The notes beneath the pieces were generated by a model, which had not been told where the DNA came from, ran no database searches, and saw only the letters and a program-made list of their open reading frames with translations. A DNA stretch of 64,000 nucleotides from Adenophora triphylla var. japonica (Eukaryota > Streptophyta > Magnoliopsida > Asterales > Campanulaceae). Position 1 is the first letter of the stretch; each line of letters starts with the position of its first letter. Location: contig JAFEMH010001480.1 of the NCBI GenBank assembly GCA_022495995.1, positions 186,001 through 250,000 on the forward strand. The letters are read 5' to 3'. Positions 11,482-22,580 of the stretch are shown in pieces. Position numbers and translations under genes: made by a program.

Positions 11482-11652
11482 TGAACGTGCTTGGAAATTG
11501 TTCCGCATTCCTCTCTTAATTACTGAAAAATAAGAATAAGAATATTAGGAAATATTGAACAAGTAAATATTAAAACAATACTTACAGTGTAATGACATCT
11601 CGATATGCAGGATCAATTGAAGATGTCGCCATGTTGAAAAATGCCCACAACA
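11482..11652 (-). repeat. Partial X 3' LTR (171 bp) adjoining X's interior
   Basis: Equals 10242-10412 apart from one substitution seen. At 11653 it passes directly into X internal DNA, so it is the start of the true 3' LTR of X. Confidence 0.85.
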
Positions 11653-12250
11653 ATTTGTCCCCAAAAACATTTGACTATGTTGGCAACTGAAGAGGCAAAA
11701 TGTTTTTCTCTTGATTAACCGTTCATCTTCTAACTGGCTTCAATGCGACGGTTAGGGATACGAGGCGACTAAAAAGGAAGAGTTTTGATAACCGCAATTC
11801 TGGATAACTATTGTGATTATCCAATCTTCTCCAAATTCTTTATCCAAATCAGACGTCTCCTACTATATTACGGGGAGAGTAATCTTCTAAAGCATACAGT
11901 TTTTATCTTTCCTCTATAATTATGACGCTCTCAAGTAAGTCAGAATCAACGTATCACTTGGCTATTTTATTGAATCCTGCTAACATATATTCTTATATGC
12001 GGTGACTTTCTCCGCTTGACGACAAGTGATATTGTGGCCAAATATAAAGGTAAGATGAAAGCGGAAGAGAACATACCGAGAGATAGATAAGATTACTCCG
12101 AAGAGAAAAAGGGTGGAACAAATCTCCCGGTGTAGAGAAACAAATTTGGAATGAAGAAGTGTTGGAAAATCGTGTAAGAGTTGCTTTTGAATCGTGGACA
12201 CCTTGATCCTCTTTTATTTTTTTAGTAAAATACCTCTTCTTGTTGATGAT
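11653..12250 (-). other. X polypurine tract and non-coding 3' region
   Basis: On the minus strand TTTTTGGGGACAAAT (about 11653-11668) abuts the LTR start and is the likely polypurine tract that primes plus-strand DNA. The rest shows no gene; it is the upstream flank of the plus-strand coiled-coil ORF and may contain its promoter. Confidence 0.6.
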
Positions 12251-12261
12251 AGATTGTCTCG

Positions 12262-12740
12262 ATGGCTAAATTAATGTCCAAAGAAATTAGGACATTGAGA
12301 GAAAAATGCGATACCTACGACATGAGTAAGGTTGAATATGAGAAGGACTTGAAGGAAGCTGCAAGCATAATAAGGGAAAGGGGATTGGAGATCAGGGACA
12401 AGAATGAAGAGATATTAAAATGGCGGTCCAGGCTCGCAAGCGTTGACATCAGTCATGAAAGGGAGATGGAAGCATTTCAGACGACTTGGTGCATGAGACC
12501 GCAAAAGCGCCTTTGAAACTAGAATCCAAATGATTGAGGAATATCAGCAGAGAGCATGTGAGTTGGAACCTGAATGAAGAGAAAATGGCTTTGCAGCGAA
12601 TCACGAGGAAAAAGCAATCGATGATTTCAAAGATCTGGAACAGGCTGGTGAGGACACCGACCTGGGGTGATTTTTAGAAACCCGGAGAAGTTAGTCCAGA
12701 GCAATACCTCCGACAGATGCCACCTGAAAAAGGTAAAATA
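12262..12740 (+). pseudogene. Antisense coiled-coil ORF remnant in X
   Basis: Opposite in strand to X's gag-pol. The first 84 codons (12262-12513) are rich in Glu, Lys, Arg and Leu and look like a long charged coiled coil (KEIRTLREKCDTYD, RERGLEIRDKNEEILKW). After a frameshift near 12510 the pattern continues (MIEEYQQRACELE, EEKAIDDFKDLEQAGED) with at least one stop. I infer the C-terminal part of an antisense accessory protein such as the DUF7745 family, whose members often end in coiled coils. No N-terminal domain remains. Confidence 0.5.
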
Positions 12741-13573
12741 AACTTGCTCTTGATGTTACTGGGGTGGAATCCCTTAAGACAATTTTTATTTTTGTTTGGT
12801 TTGTAATGGGTCCATAAGGACTAAAGACAATCTTTTTTATGTGTTGGGTTGGTCCAACACTTGTGCACGTTTACTGTTGGTAGTTCGGATACTTTATGGT
12901 TGCTTTAGTTTAGTTATGGTTTAATAGTTTTCAAGCACGTCAAGGCTTGTTTCTTTTGGATAATTTTTTGTATGTTTTGCACATATGGCGACATGATAGT
13001 ATGTCGAAATGATAGGTACTTAGGATGACATGTATACGTCATAAACCGTAGATACTTAGATGACACGTATATGCCATAAACCGTAGATACTTAGATGACA
13101 CGAATATGCCATAACCATAAGAATAATACTTAAGATCAATCATCTAACTGAGTGGGAATGGGTAAGCTATATGAGTTTACCCATATAGGCCCACCCCACA
13201 CCTCAATTAGTGAGATAACTTGCGCTCCAGGCGAAGGTGTGGTAACCTAACTTCTTAAGAAAGAGGTAATTAACTCTTTAAACCTTAGAAGGGATTGTGT
13301 ACCTTTACTTGAGAAGAGATGGCCAGTCTCTAACGGAGGAGAAATCGTTGTTCCTTACGTGCATTCGATATGTCCCCATGTAAATGTGTCAATACCTCAT
13401 AAGATAGAAACACGTTAAAAACGGACGCCAACTAAGGTTGACGTCTCTCCACAAAGTGTATTAGCGACATCTTAACTTGTAAATAATAAAAAAGATGCAT
13501 AGGAGAAAAGAAAGGTTGCAAAGAATTAAAAGACGATTCATACCTGAAAAGATGAGTTCATGGGAAATCATAT
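12741..13573. other. Non-coding 3' region of X with a short tandem repeat
   Basis: No gene. A unit of about 37 bp (core TACTTAGATGACACGTAT) occurs about three times at 13012-13122. It lies between integrase and the antisense remnant. Confidence 0.55.
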
Positions 13574-16500
13574 TTAAATGTAATACCTTTTGAGATGAAT
13601 GGCGTTCCAACTTCGCGATATCATTTGGCCATCCAAGGTTGCAAGGCGATATGCTCCTTTTCCGGCTTGTGCATCTATTAAGTAGGGTCCTTCCCATTTT
13701 GGGGCAAGCTTGCCTGCATTGGGCTCCTTGGTATTTTGGAATGCCTTTCGTAGGACTAAGTCTCCTACTTGAAACCTTCTAACCCTTATGTTTTTATTGT
13801 AAGATCGGGCTACCCTTTGCCGATATCTTTGCCATGCGAACTTTGGCCATGTCCCTTAGCTCGTCCACGTATCCGTGTCATGTATCAAGATGTCTTTATT
13901 ATGTTCGGATGTCGCAAGCCGTATCTTGCCGTTGGTACAAGGACTTCGCTGAATAACAGATTCAGTTCCAAATACAAGTGAATAGGGGTTTGACCGGTAG
14001 CATTCTTAGATGTCGTCCTGTCGGCCCATAGGACCATTGGTAACTCTTCCGCCCAACGTCCTTTCTTTTCCGGTTCAGCTCTTTTTTAAGTTGCTGATTA
14101 TTATTTTGTTGCTAGACTCTGCCGTCCATTGGCTTGAGGGTGAACAGCGAAGATGTCACCATCTTAACACCCCAAGATGTCAAGAAATCTTGGGTCCTTT
14201 TCTTGATGAATTGAGAGCCGTTGTCACAAATTATCTCTGAAGGAATTCGAATCGGCTGAATATGTTCCTTTTGATAAAAGATATCACTTCTTTGTCACGA
14301 ACTTGCACATATGCCTCACCTCTACCCATTTAGAAAAGTAGTCTGTCATTGCCAAAAGAAATACTCGTCCCCTGGTGCTATGGGAAGTTTTCCTACTATG
14401 TCCATTCCCCAAACCATAAAAGGCCATGGTGACAGGATAGGATGTAGCAAGTTCATTGGCTGGTGCAGATGTCCCCATGTCGTTGACAGAATCACATTTC
14501 TTTGCGTAGTCAACGGCATCTTTTCTCATTGTAGGCCAGAAATAGACCATTCTAAGAGCTTTAGTATGTAAACTTCTGCCCCGGTATGATTTCCACAATC
14601 TCCTTCGTGCAGCTCCTTGAGAACCCGATGGGCTCTATCTCGCCTCTAACATCTTAAGTAGTGACTGCGGCATTTTCTAAACAAGAGATTATCAATAAGT
14701 AAATATTTAGATACTCTTACCCCGAAGGTTCTTGCATTTTTCTCCTCGATCGGGATCGTATCATCTAAGAGATATTTGATAATAGGAGCTGTCCAAGAGG
14801 TTCTTTGCTGCAGAGAGGCAAGTATGTCGGCATCCAGGGCGAACATCTCAAGATGGTCAATTGCTGGGATGTCAACATGTATGATTGGGATACTGGTTTG
14901 AGAGAAGCTTTTGAAGGCCGAACCCAAGTTTGCCAGAGCATCTCGCTTGAGAATTTTCTTCCCGTGGGATTTGTTCCAAGGAAAATGTTTTTAATTTGGC
15001 CGAAATAATTTTTACAATTTCCAAATATGTTGTCATCTTAGCATTTTTCGCGACGTAGGACCCGTTGTACTGATTAACAATTAGTAATGAATCCATGAAC
15101 ACCCGGATATGCTTGACATCTAAGTCTTGGGCTACAGTTAAACCTGCAATTAGAGCCTCATACTCGCTTCATTGTTGGTAGCCTTGAAACTGCAACTGAT
15201 AGATTGTGGTATTATGTCCCCTTGTGGCGATTTTAGTACAACTCCAAGACCTGTACCTCTCATGTTGGAAGCACATTCCGTGTAGAGAGTCCAAATTTTT
15301 AGGATGTCATCATCTTGAAGTTGCTGTACTTCCAATTCCACCTCTTGTTGTAGGGTTGGATCGAAATCGCCCACAAAATCGACCAGGCTTGGGATTTTAT
15401 TGCGCTCGGGGCTCGTACTTGATGTCGTATGTGCTTAATTGTACGAGACCATTTCGCCATTCGACCCGACATCTCTGGTTTTCTCATGACATTCTTAATA
15501 GGATAGTTAGTGCGTACAATAATAGTATGTGTTTCAAAAATAGTGCCTTAACTTAATAGAAGCAGCTTATCAAAGCTAAAATTAATTTTTGTAAATGAGA
15601 ATACCTGGTCTCGCATCTAAGAGTGTCTTACTTATATAGTAGATGGGTTGCCGATTACCATCTCGTTCGTCACCAAGATCGCGCTTACGCGCCTTCTGAC
15701 ACTCGCTAGGTAGATGTAAAGATGTTCTTCCATCCGAGGTTTGGCTAATAAGGGAGGTGTCGACAGTAAGTTTTGAGCTCCCGAAAAGCTTCTTCATGTT
15801 GTTCCTCCCATTGGAACTTCTTGTTCTTTCTTAAGATGTCGTAGAAAGGTTTGCATCGATCCGAGGATTTTGAAATGAATCTAGTGAGTGCGGCAATTTT
15901 TCCCGTCAATCTTTGGATGTCCTTGACAGATTGAGGTGATGACAGTTGAGAATAGCGCGTATTTGTTCAGGGGCGGCTTCAATGCCTCTTTTAGTAACCA
16001 TATAACCCAGAAACTTGCCGGCCTTCATTCCGAAGTTGCATTTAGCTGGATTAAGTTTCATATTGAAACAATCCAAGATGTCAAAAGCTTGAGAGAGGTT
16101 GCTTATGTGATCCTCGGCCTTCTTGGATTTTACTACCATGTCGTCGATGTATACCTCCATTGTGTCCCCAATCTGATCCTTAAACATCTTGTTGACGAGC
16201 CTTTGATACGTTGCACCTGCATTTTTTAGTCCAAAAGGCATGGCAATATAACAATAAATACCTGTGGGGGTTATGAAGGCAGTGTCCTCTTGGTCGATGG
16301 TTCCATCTGAATTTGTTGAAATCCCGAGGACGCGTCCATGAAAGTGAGGAGTTCGTGACCCCTGAGGTGGCATCAACTAATGAATCTATGTGCGGCAAAG
16401 GGAAAGGATCTTTTGGGCATGCTTTATTTAAGTCGGTGAAGTCGACGCAAACTCGCCATTTCCCGTTTCTCTTCTCTACCACAACCACATTCGCCAACCA

Positions 16501-17771
16501 TCTTGGATAATCGACCTCCCGTATCATGTTGGCTTTGAGTAAGCGCTCTACCTCCTCCTTGATGATCTGATTTTTGGTTTCGCAAACTTTCTACGTTTCG
16601 GTGCACCGGTTTAAAGCTAGGATCTACGTTAAGTTTGTGAGTGATGACATCTTTGCTAATGCCTGTCATGTCATCATGTTTCCAAGCGAAACACTTTATT
16701 CTCGCTTCTTAATAGGTTCACAAGCTTCTCTTCTATATCTCGACGGGATGTCGGTGCCAATAAGTACTTTGATGTCCGGGTTGGAAGGATCTAACAATAC
16801 TTCTTTCAGATCATCCTCCCTAGCTTCCGTGACTTCACGTACTTTCCTCGGTAATTGCTATGCTTGTTTTGGAGATGTAGACGCCTTCATTGAAGTTTTG
16901 TAACATTCCTTGGCCACCGTTGATCATCAGCAAATCTTTGCGACACCCCAAGGTGTTGGAAACTTCACACACCGATGGTAAGTGGAGGGTACGGCCTTCA
17001 TTCCGTGAATCCACGGTCTTCCAAGAATGACATTGTAAGATGTTGCGCAATCAATTACGCAGAACCGTTCCATGGTGTTGAGGCCCTTTGAGTATATTGG
17101 AAGCTTTATCTCCCCACCGTTTCTTTGACTTCACCACCGAAGCCTACCAAAGATCAAGACTTTTTGACAATCTCCGATTCTCGGGATGTTCATTTCCTTA
17201 AGGGTACCCAACATAATAAGATTGACGGAGCCGCCCCCATCTACCGTAATACGTCGTATTGCAGGTTGGCGATCCGCAAGGAAATAACCAGACCGTCATG
17301 ATGGGGTTCCAGCAGTTATCACGATCACTCTCATCAAAGGTAATCGGATCCGTGCAAGGTGTCGACATCCCGGGCCGTCTCTCCGCTTTTCTTCTTTTGA
17401 CTCCTTAGCGTGTCGTTTTGCGGCGTAATAGGATGTTCCACATATTTCGAGCCTCCACCGATGAAGTTGATCACCTTTGTTGATGCCGGGGAGAAACCGG
17501 CCTTTCAGCTTCATGAGGAGCTTCGCATTTTTAGCCTTCTTCTTCTCGGGATCCCAACAACTCCTTAAGATGTCCTTTCGAGAGCAAGTAACCGATCTCC
17601 TTTCTTAACGTGATGCAGTCTTCGCAACGTGTCCAAAGTCTTCATGGTAAGCGCACCATTTTGATTTGTCACGCCATCCTCGTGGTTTTGTCCATTTTCT
17701 TTGGCCATCTCGGCTTTGTCTCCTAGGTTGCCCATTGCACGTAGTACACCCGAAATGTCACCGTAAAACAA
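13574..17771 (-). pseudogene. X pol: protease, RT, RNase H, second RNase H, integrase
   Basis: Minus strand. A gag-pol linker reads YHEDFGH near 17640. Protease: TVDGGGSVNLIM at about 17213-17252 and LGRPWIHGM near 17000. RT: KLNVDPSFKPV, WRVCVDFTDLNKACPKD, and the catalytic YIDDMVVKSK at 16124-16162. RNase H: GNRQPIYYISKTLLDAR near 15640. The second, archaeal-type RNase H: GTGLGVVLKSPQGD then FKATNNEA near 15170-15260; this tandem RNase H is diagnostic of Tat elements. Integrase: zinc-binding Cys near 14490, AMTDYFSKWVE near 14330, CDNGSQF near 14230, and a C-terminal GDLVLRKAF block ending in TAA at 13574-13576. Frameshifts occur in protease, RT and integrase, so X cannot make a complete polyprotein. 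Confidence 0.85.
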
Positions 17772-18054
17772 TAATCAGAAATGTTAGGCACATTATCACT
17801 ATCTTCATCCTCACCGTCTACCGAATTAATTTTGCTAGTGTCAATTCTCGGATAAGGATTGGGACGGTTGTTCTGCGATGGGACGATTCAGTCTTTCTGT
17901 CGGGATGGTCATAGGTCGACATCTTGGATGACGACTTCGATCTTCGCAGCCTCATCTTCCTCCGCCTTATGAACCTTAATGCCCCGCTTCCCGACTTCTT
18001 CTAGCCGCTTACAAGGAGTCATTACCAAATCTTGATAATACCGTGAATCTTTCT

Positions 18055-19104
18055 TCAACCCCATTTTGAATGCTTCGTGGCCGTCGACATGTCAAGATTG
18101 GGAATTTCTAACACCTCCTTATTGAACCGATGGACATAATCCTTCGTAGTCTCATTAGGCCGCCGGGTCACATTGTAGAGATCACTTGTCAACTTTTCAA
18201 ATTGTCGATCGCATGAGAATTGGTTATAGAACATGTTAATGAGCCGGGCGTATGAACCAATTGAACCTAGGGGTTGCCTAATCAGCCATTTAAGAGCTGG
18301 TCCAGACAAGGTGGATCCAAATCCCCGCATAAGCAGCCTCCCGGTATTGAAGCGAGATATGGATTATGTCCATCTTTTCTTGATAGTGTGCAACATGCAC
18401 CTCTGGGTCCGTGGCGCCGTCGTACAACTTCATAAATGGTACGCTGAAACGCTTCGGGATGTCGACATTGGCAATTGCTTTGGGACAAACCGGGATTGAT
18501 TGTAACAGCTTTGGTTCACTGGTTGAATTGGAGGAGTTACACCTGGCACGTTCATTATCGGCTCTACGAGATCCCGCATCTGTTTAGCTAGTGGGTTTCC
18601 TGCAAAAGGGTCAGCCATAGGAATACGATTGAAATTATTATTATTGAAAAGATTATTTAGCAAACCATAATCGTCCGTAGTAGTCGTGACAGTAGTGTTG
18701 TCTATAAATGGAATGAATGGGGTGAATCCTGCGGAAGATGGCGTCAATGGGGTGTCCCCGGGCAAAGATGTCGACATCATTAAAGATGTCAGCGGAGGAG
18801 GACTGCCCATTGGAATGAATTCATTCTGAAATGTAGATCCTCCGGTGTTGTCAAAGTTGAGAATCCTTGCACGCAGCGGTGATATATTCTCAAGCCGAGA
18901 TGCGATGAGCTGTTGGTCTTTCTGCATCTTAATCATGGAATTGGTCAACACCTTCGAATTGTTATCTTGCCGGTCCAACCTTTGATTCAACCTGGTCAAG
19001 ATACTCCGGATGTCAGCATCTGCATTGGAAGACGTTGCCCCCTTTTGTGGAGTCTTCATAGGTTGAGTTGGCTGAGACCCGGTCTGAGGAGGTGGTGGTA
19101 ACAA
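18055..19104 (-). pseudogene. X gag
   Basis: Minus strand. The N-terminal part (19104-18430, 224 codons) is low complexity, with a coiled-coil stretch (ILTRLNQRLDRQDN) and Asn-rich segments. The capsid-like domain follows (18330-18055): LSGPALKWLIRQPLGSIGSY, MFYNQFSCDRQFEKL and PNETTKDYVHRFNKE match retrotransposon gag. A frameshift near 18330-18440 separates the two. 17780-18050 is poorly conserved between gag and the YHEDFGH linker. Confidence 0.78.
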
Positions 19105-19214
19105 GCTGGTTCTACCTCCTGATGTGGGAACAACGGCGGGACCTTTGCGTGAATTTGATTAGGAAATGTTTCAAATAACCGATAAACCACGAGGCCCCTC
19201 GGTGGGCGCCAAAT
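19105..19214 (-). other. X short leader and primer binding site
   Basis: On the minus strand the 5' LTR ends CCAAAACA at 19215 and is followed by ATT then TGGCGCCCACCGAGGGGC, in the primer-binding position. The end GGGCGCCA on the complementary tRNA is plausible, but I cannot name the tRNA. It differs from the tRNA-Arg-type site of Y, Z and W. Confidence 0.6.
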
Positions 19215-19818
19215 TGTTTTGGTAGAAAAAACAATTTAGTAGAATCTTAACTAGGTTTAGTGTGTGGATTGAATAATAAGGAGGGAACTATGGAATTCGA
19301 TTATATGGAACAAAAGAATGAAAAAGAGATAATGACAACACGATTTGTTAACGAGGAAAACCTTGGAGGTGATAACCTCTTTGGAAAAAACCCCGGGAGT
19401 TAGGTCTCCAACCTTAAAGGTTTCACTATAATGATCAAAAATACAACTTTGGAAGATAATGGAGAGGATTACAAGAGCATTTTGTGTAGAGTGTGTGCGT
19501 ATGAGCATGAATGTGTTTTTCCGCCTCCATTTCCCCTTAAATACAAGTAGATATGAAAGAGTCAATATGGTTCCTATAATCTCGGCATTTTGGTTTATCA
19601 CTTCAACCTCCGTGAGACCAAGTCGCCCTAGCCGTTTGAAGGTCTGTTGAACGTGCTTGGAAATTGTTCCGCATTCCTCTCTTAATTACTGAAAAATAAG
19701 AATAAGAATATTAGGAAATATTGAACAAGTAAATATTAAAACAATACTTACAGTGTAATGACATCTCGATATGCAGGATCAATTGAAGATGTCACCATGT
19801 TGAAAAATGCCCACAACA
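19215..19818 (-). repeat. X 5' LTR
   Basis: 604 bp, TG...CA on the minus strand (TGTTGTGGGC to CTACCAAAACA). One mismatch to the left copy. Followed by CCAGG, the target duplication. Confidence 0.93.
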
Positions 19819-19877
19819 CCAGGGCCCCGCGCGCGAGTCGGATCCCGGGTAATTTCAGTTGGCGACTCCGCTGGGGA
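19819..19877 (+). other. End of Y 5' LTR and Y primer binding site
   Basis: Y's LTR resumes after X at CCAGG and ends GGGTAATTTCA (19857). Two bases later TGGCGACTCCGCTGGGGA (19860-19877) complements the 3' end of a plant tRNA-Arg (CCG type as I recall it), the primer used by Ogre-like elements. Z (24124-24141) and W (43998-44015) carry the same 18 bases. Confidence 0.82.
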
Positions 19878-21180
19878 TATTTTGTTTTAAAAACTTTTAA
19901 ACAAAACAAAAGATTTTTAAAACGATGATGAGGGTCAAACTTTCATTTTACCCATTTCTTTAACTGTTGTGTGTGTGTGCATGTGCTTTACTTTTTTTTA
20001 TTTTATTTTACAAAAAAAATAAAAATACAAAAAAAAAAGCATCAATATACATCTGTGCATACATTTAAAATTCTTCAAAACTTCTATTTTACTCAGAAAA
20101 AGAATTTTAGAGACCGCACACTACGCGCACTGCTGCCTCGGTTACACCGCACACTACTCACACTGTTGCCTCGGTTACACCGCACGCTACGCGTACTGCT
20201 GCCTCGGATACATTGCACACTACAATCCTTAACCCGGGGTGGTCTCAGTTGCAGTTCGTTTGGCCTTCCTATGCCTCTCGGACGCGCACGGGATCATTCC
20301 AAACATCTCATCCTAGCCAAGCGTCAACCCTGCACGTTTGAGTCTTGAGTCACACTCTGTCCAGACCCGGTTGGTTTTTACCCAGTCCGTGTCATACAAG
20401 CCTGGATACATATCCCATGCCGGCCATTTTCTGAGTCGAAGCTCGAAACTCAAGATCCCTTGCGCAAGCAAAGCGATGAAAGGTCATGCTAAAATCTTGA
20501 CCTGATCTTGATTTTCCAAAGCTACACCCAGACAATGTTCCGTCCCGGATATACATCCATGCCCACATGACACCATGTCATCAAGCCTTTAATACGTCAG
20601 CCATGACGATACGACCCAGCCAACGCCTAACGTCACAGATCCCTTGCGCAAGCAAGGTAAAGAGAGGTCATGCCGAACTCTTGACCCGATCTTGACTCAG
20701 GTGCCGACTCGACTCACTATTCACATGGCTAACGCATTAAAACGAACATGACAGGCTCGGTCCTTAGTTTCGGTTTTTTCTTTTAGGCCGGTGGAAACCG
20801 CTTGCCCTATAGGACCCTCGCCCGGGGGTGTCCACCCTGGGATGTCAAAATACAGGTGCAAAACGAGGGGCTTATAGCCGCACAGATGGTCTCCACTGAC
20901 CCAGGATCTAGCATAGTTGCGAAAAAGAAGAGCAATATTTTCCAACCTACCTAGGACTCTGAGAAAACACGTTTTAAGTAAATTAAAACAACAAAAAAAA
21001 ATGGAAACCGCATGTCACGTGAGCTTTCCCCCTTTATCCAAAAGGCCTTCCCGTGTCTAAACCTTGCCCGTTACCCCCTCCAGCGAACCGAGAGTGATCA
21101 AGAATACCTGGGAACTACTCTCCCCGTGTCAAAGCCGCAAGGTCCAACATCCTTCCCACCGCAGTCACCAGGGCAGTCCA
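19878..21180 (+). other. Y untranslated leader
   Basis: About 1.3 kb without a convincing gene. It contains A- and T-rich tracts, a three-fold TACACCGCACRCTAC repeat (20110-20225), two GCAA-loop hairpins each followed by GGTCATGC, GAGGGGCTTA at 20866, and a conserved GCGAAAAAGAAGA...TTTTCCAACC...GGACTCTGAGAAAAC block at 20919-20970. Z and W leaders share these in the same order, arguing for RNA function such as packaging or translation control. Confidence 0.7.
20642..20657 (+). other. Leader hairpin with GCAA loop
   Basis: CCTTGC and GCAAGG form a 6-bp stem closing GCAA, a GNRA-type tetraloop. The next conserved words are GAGAGGTCATGCCGAA and CTTGACCCGATC. A second, weaker copy is at about 20457-20472. 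Z has CTCGC-ACAA-GCGAG at the same place (24896-24909). Confidence 0.5.
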
Positions 21181-21190
21181 TCAGATCCCC

Positions 21191-22048
21191 ATGGCCAAGT
21201 CAGTGGATAACAACGAGGAAAATGGGACCTTACCCCCGAGAAATTTCCCAACCTTGGAAGAAGTTTGGCAGGTCCTCATGACTATTGAGAAACGCCAAGG
21301 TGAACAACAAGCCTGGATTGAAGGTGCCATGCACCACTTCGGGACATTAGCCACCCAACTACCTGGGGCTTCCAAAGTCATGCCCACTCCTGCAGCTTCT
21401 AACATCTCTCATTGTCTCCCAGAGGTCAACCTGTTGCCCTCATACGAGCCATGCAGTTACGACATAAAGCCACAAGACCCCCCGGGGGAAGACATGACCA
21501 TTCAGCATCCCGAGGTCCCAATACCACCACCGAACAACGAACACATCTGGTGGGACGTCTGCGATTGCACTGTTTGTCTGGAAATGGAATTCCAAGATGA
21601 AATGAACGAGGATCGCCCTTGAAGAAAGAAGAAACCCTCTTCTCAACAAAAACTGAAGAAGAGATACGAATCCGGAGACCCCACAGTCGGAACCCTTGGA
21701 GAACCATCAAGAAAGTTTGACTACTACGTCATCTACTCCAGCAAATCTCCTCAGCCTAGCTCTGCACAAGGCCACAGCAACGTCTGCGCCATGATCAGCT
21801 GGGACGAGCTCCGCACCGCCATCAACGGTCCGAAGGTCCAGATACCTCAACCCTTGTCTTGGGAGGATCTCAAAGCCACTATTGATGCTTCAATAAAAGC
21901 TATGACGGTGAACGAATTGAAATGCGCAGTCTGGCCCTACGCCAATCAAGGCCCCCTCCTGACAGAAATAGGAGAGACAAGAAAAGCAGCAAAGCCAGAG
22001 GTGAACGTTCTAACGCGTTTTGGTCAAATCCCGACGAATCCTCCATGG
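21191..22048 (+). pseudogene. Y gag, N-terminal part, cut by Z
   Basis: The 143-codon frame at 21191 (MAKSVDNNEENG...) has a helical segment (LEEVWQVLMTIEKRQGEQQAWIEG) and a Pro-rich tail. After a frameshift near 21620 the reading continues with RYESGDPTVGTLGEPS, ISWDELRTAI and NELKCAVWPYA. The same modules recur in Z (27245-27320 and 30600-30700). The frame enters Z's LTR at 22049 and is truncated there; the rest of Y's gag-pol is missing from the window. Confidence 0.65.
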
Positions 22049-22447
22049 TGTAAGTACCCAAATCCGGATCGTCCAAATCCGTCAGAAAGTTAACGGAAAT
22101 CCGTTAACTGGCCCGCTCCAGGTTAACCGGAACTCGTTAAACTCCCCGTTGCTGTGCCAACGAGACATCCCGGGACTGCCCCGTGCATCCCGACGTCGAA
22201 CTGTACTTAGCACGTGTCATCTCACGTAAAAGTATGGCTTTCCCTGAAAAACGCATTTTTCGGCACTTTCCGGGCGTTTGACATTTCCTGACCGTTATTT
22301 TAAAAACGGACAAAACCGGGACCGGGGGACAAAATCCCACATGGCTGGTGACTCAGAGGGGCACGTGGCAGCCATGCCACCTCCCTCTAGTCACCCTTCA
22401 ATCAAATTCAAAGGGAAAAGACCAAAATATCCCTGATTTGCAAGCCA

Positions 22448-22580
22448 AGTCCGGCCGGACTCACTGTGCACATTTTCTGAAATTGCCAACAAGTCCTTCA
22501 AATTCTCAAAATACCACAAAACCCCCTGGATTCAGGCCAAGTCCGTCCGGACTCCTACTGCAATTTTCACCCTATAAATA
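22448..22580 (+). promoter_or_regulatory. Z LTR promoter: AGTCCGNCCGGACT palindromes and TATA box
   Basis: Palindromes at 22448-22461 (centre GG) and 22540-22553 (centre TC), each followed by C and then TACTGCA or ACTGTGCA. TATAAATA is at 22573-22580, 19 bp after the second. A 23-bp block starting at 22540 recurs with two mismatches at 41309-41331, upstream of Z's antisense PMD gene. Confidence 0.7.

Larger units (their letters stand above)
9809..19818 (-). mobile_element. Element X: Tat-lineage LTR retrotransposon, minus strand
   Basis: Two 604-bp LTRs (9809-10412 and 19215-19818) begin TG and end CA, with one mismatch seen between them. Flanked by CCAGG at 9804-9808 and 19819-19823. On the minus strand the order is 5' LTR, primer binding site, gag, protease, RT, RNase H, second RNase H, integrase, an antisense coiled-coil remnant, polypurine tract, 3' LTR. 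The dual RNase H marks the Tat lineage. The left end is rearranged: a full LTR, then a copy of Y's leader, then a 171-bp partial LTR. Confidence 0.9.

Noticed and set aside
9809..11652. Duplicate block as a plain assembly error
   Set aside because: The two Y leader copies differ at about 20 sites, so they are not the same reads placed twice, though read support should still be checked.
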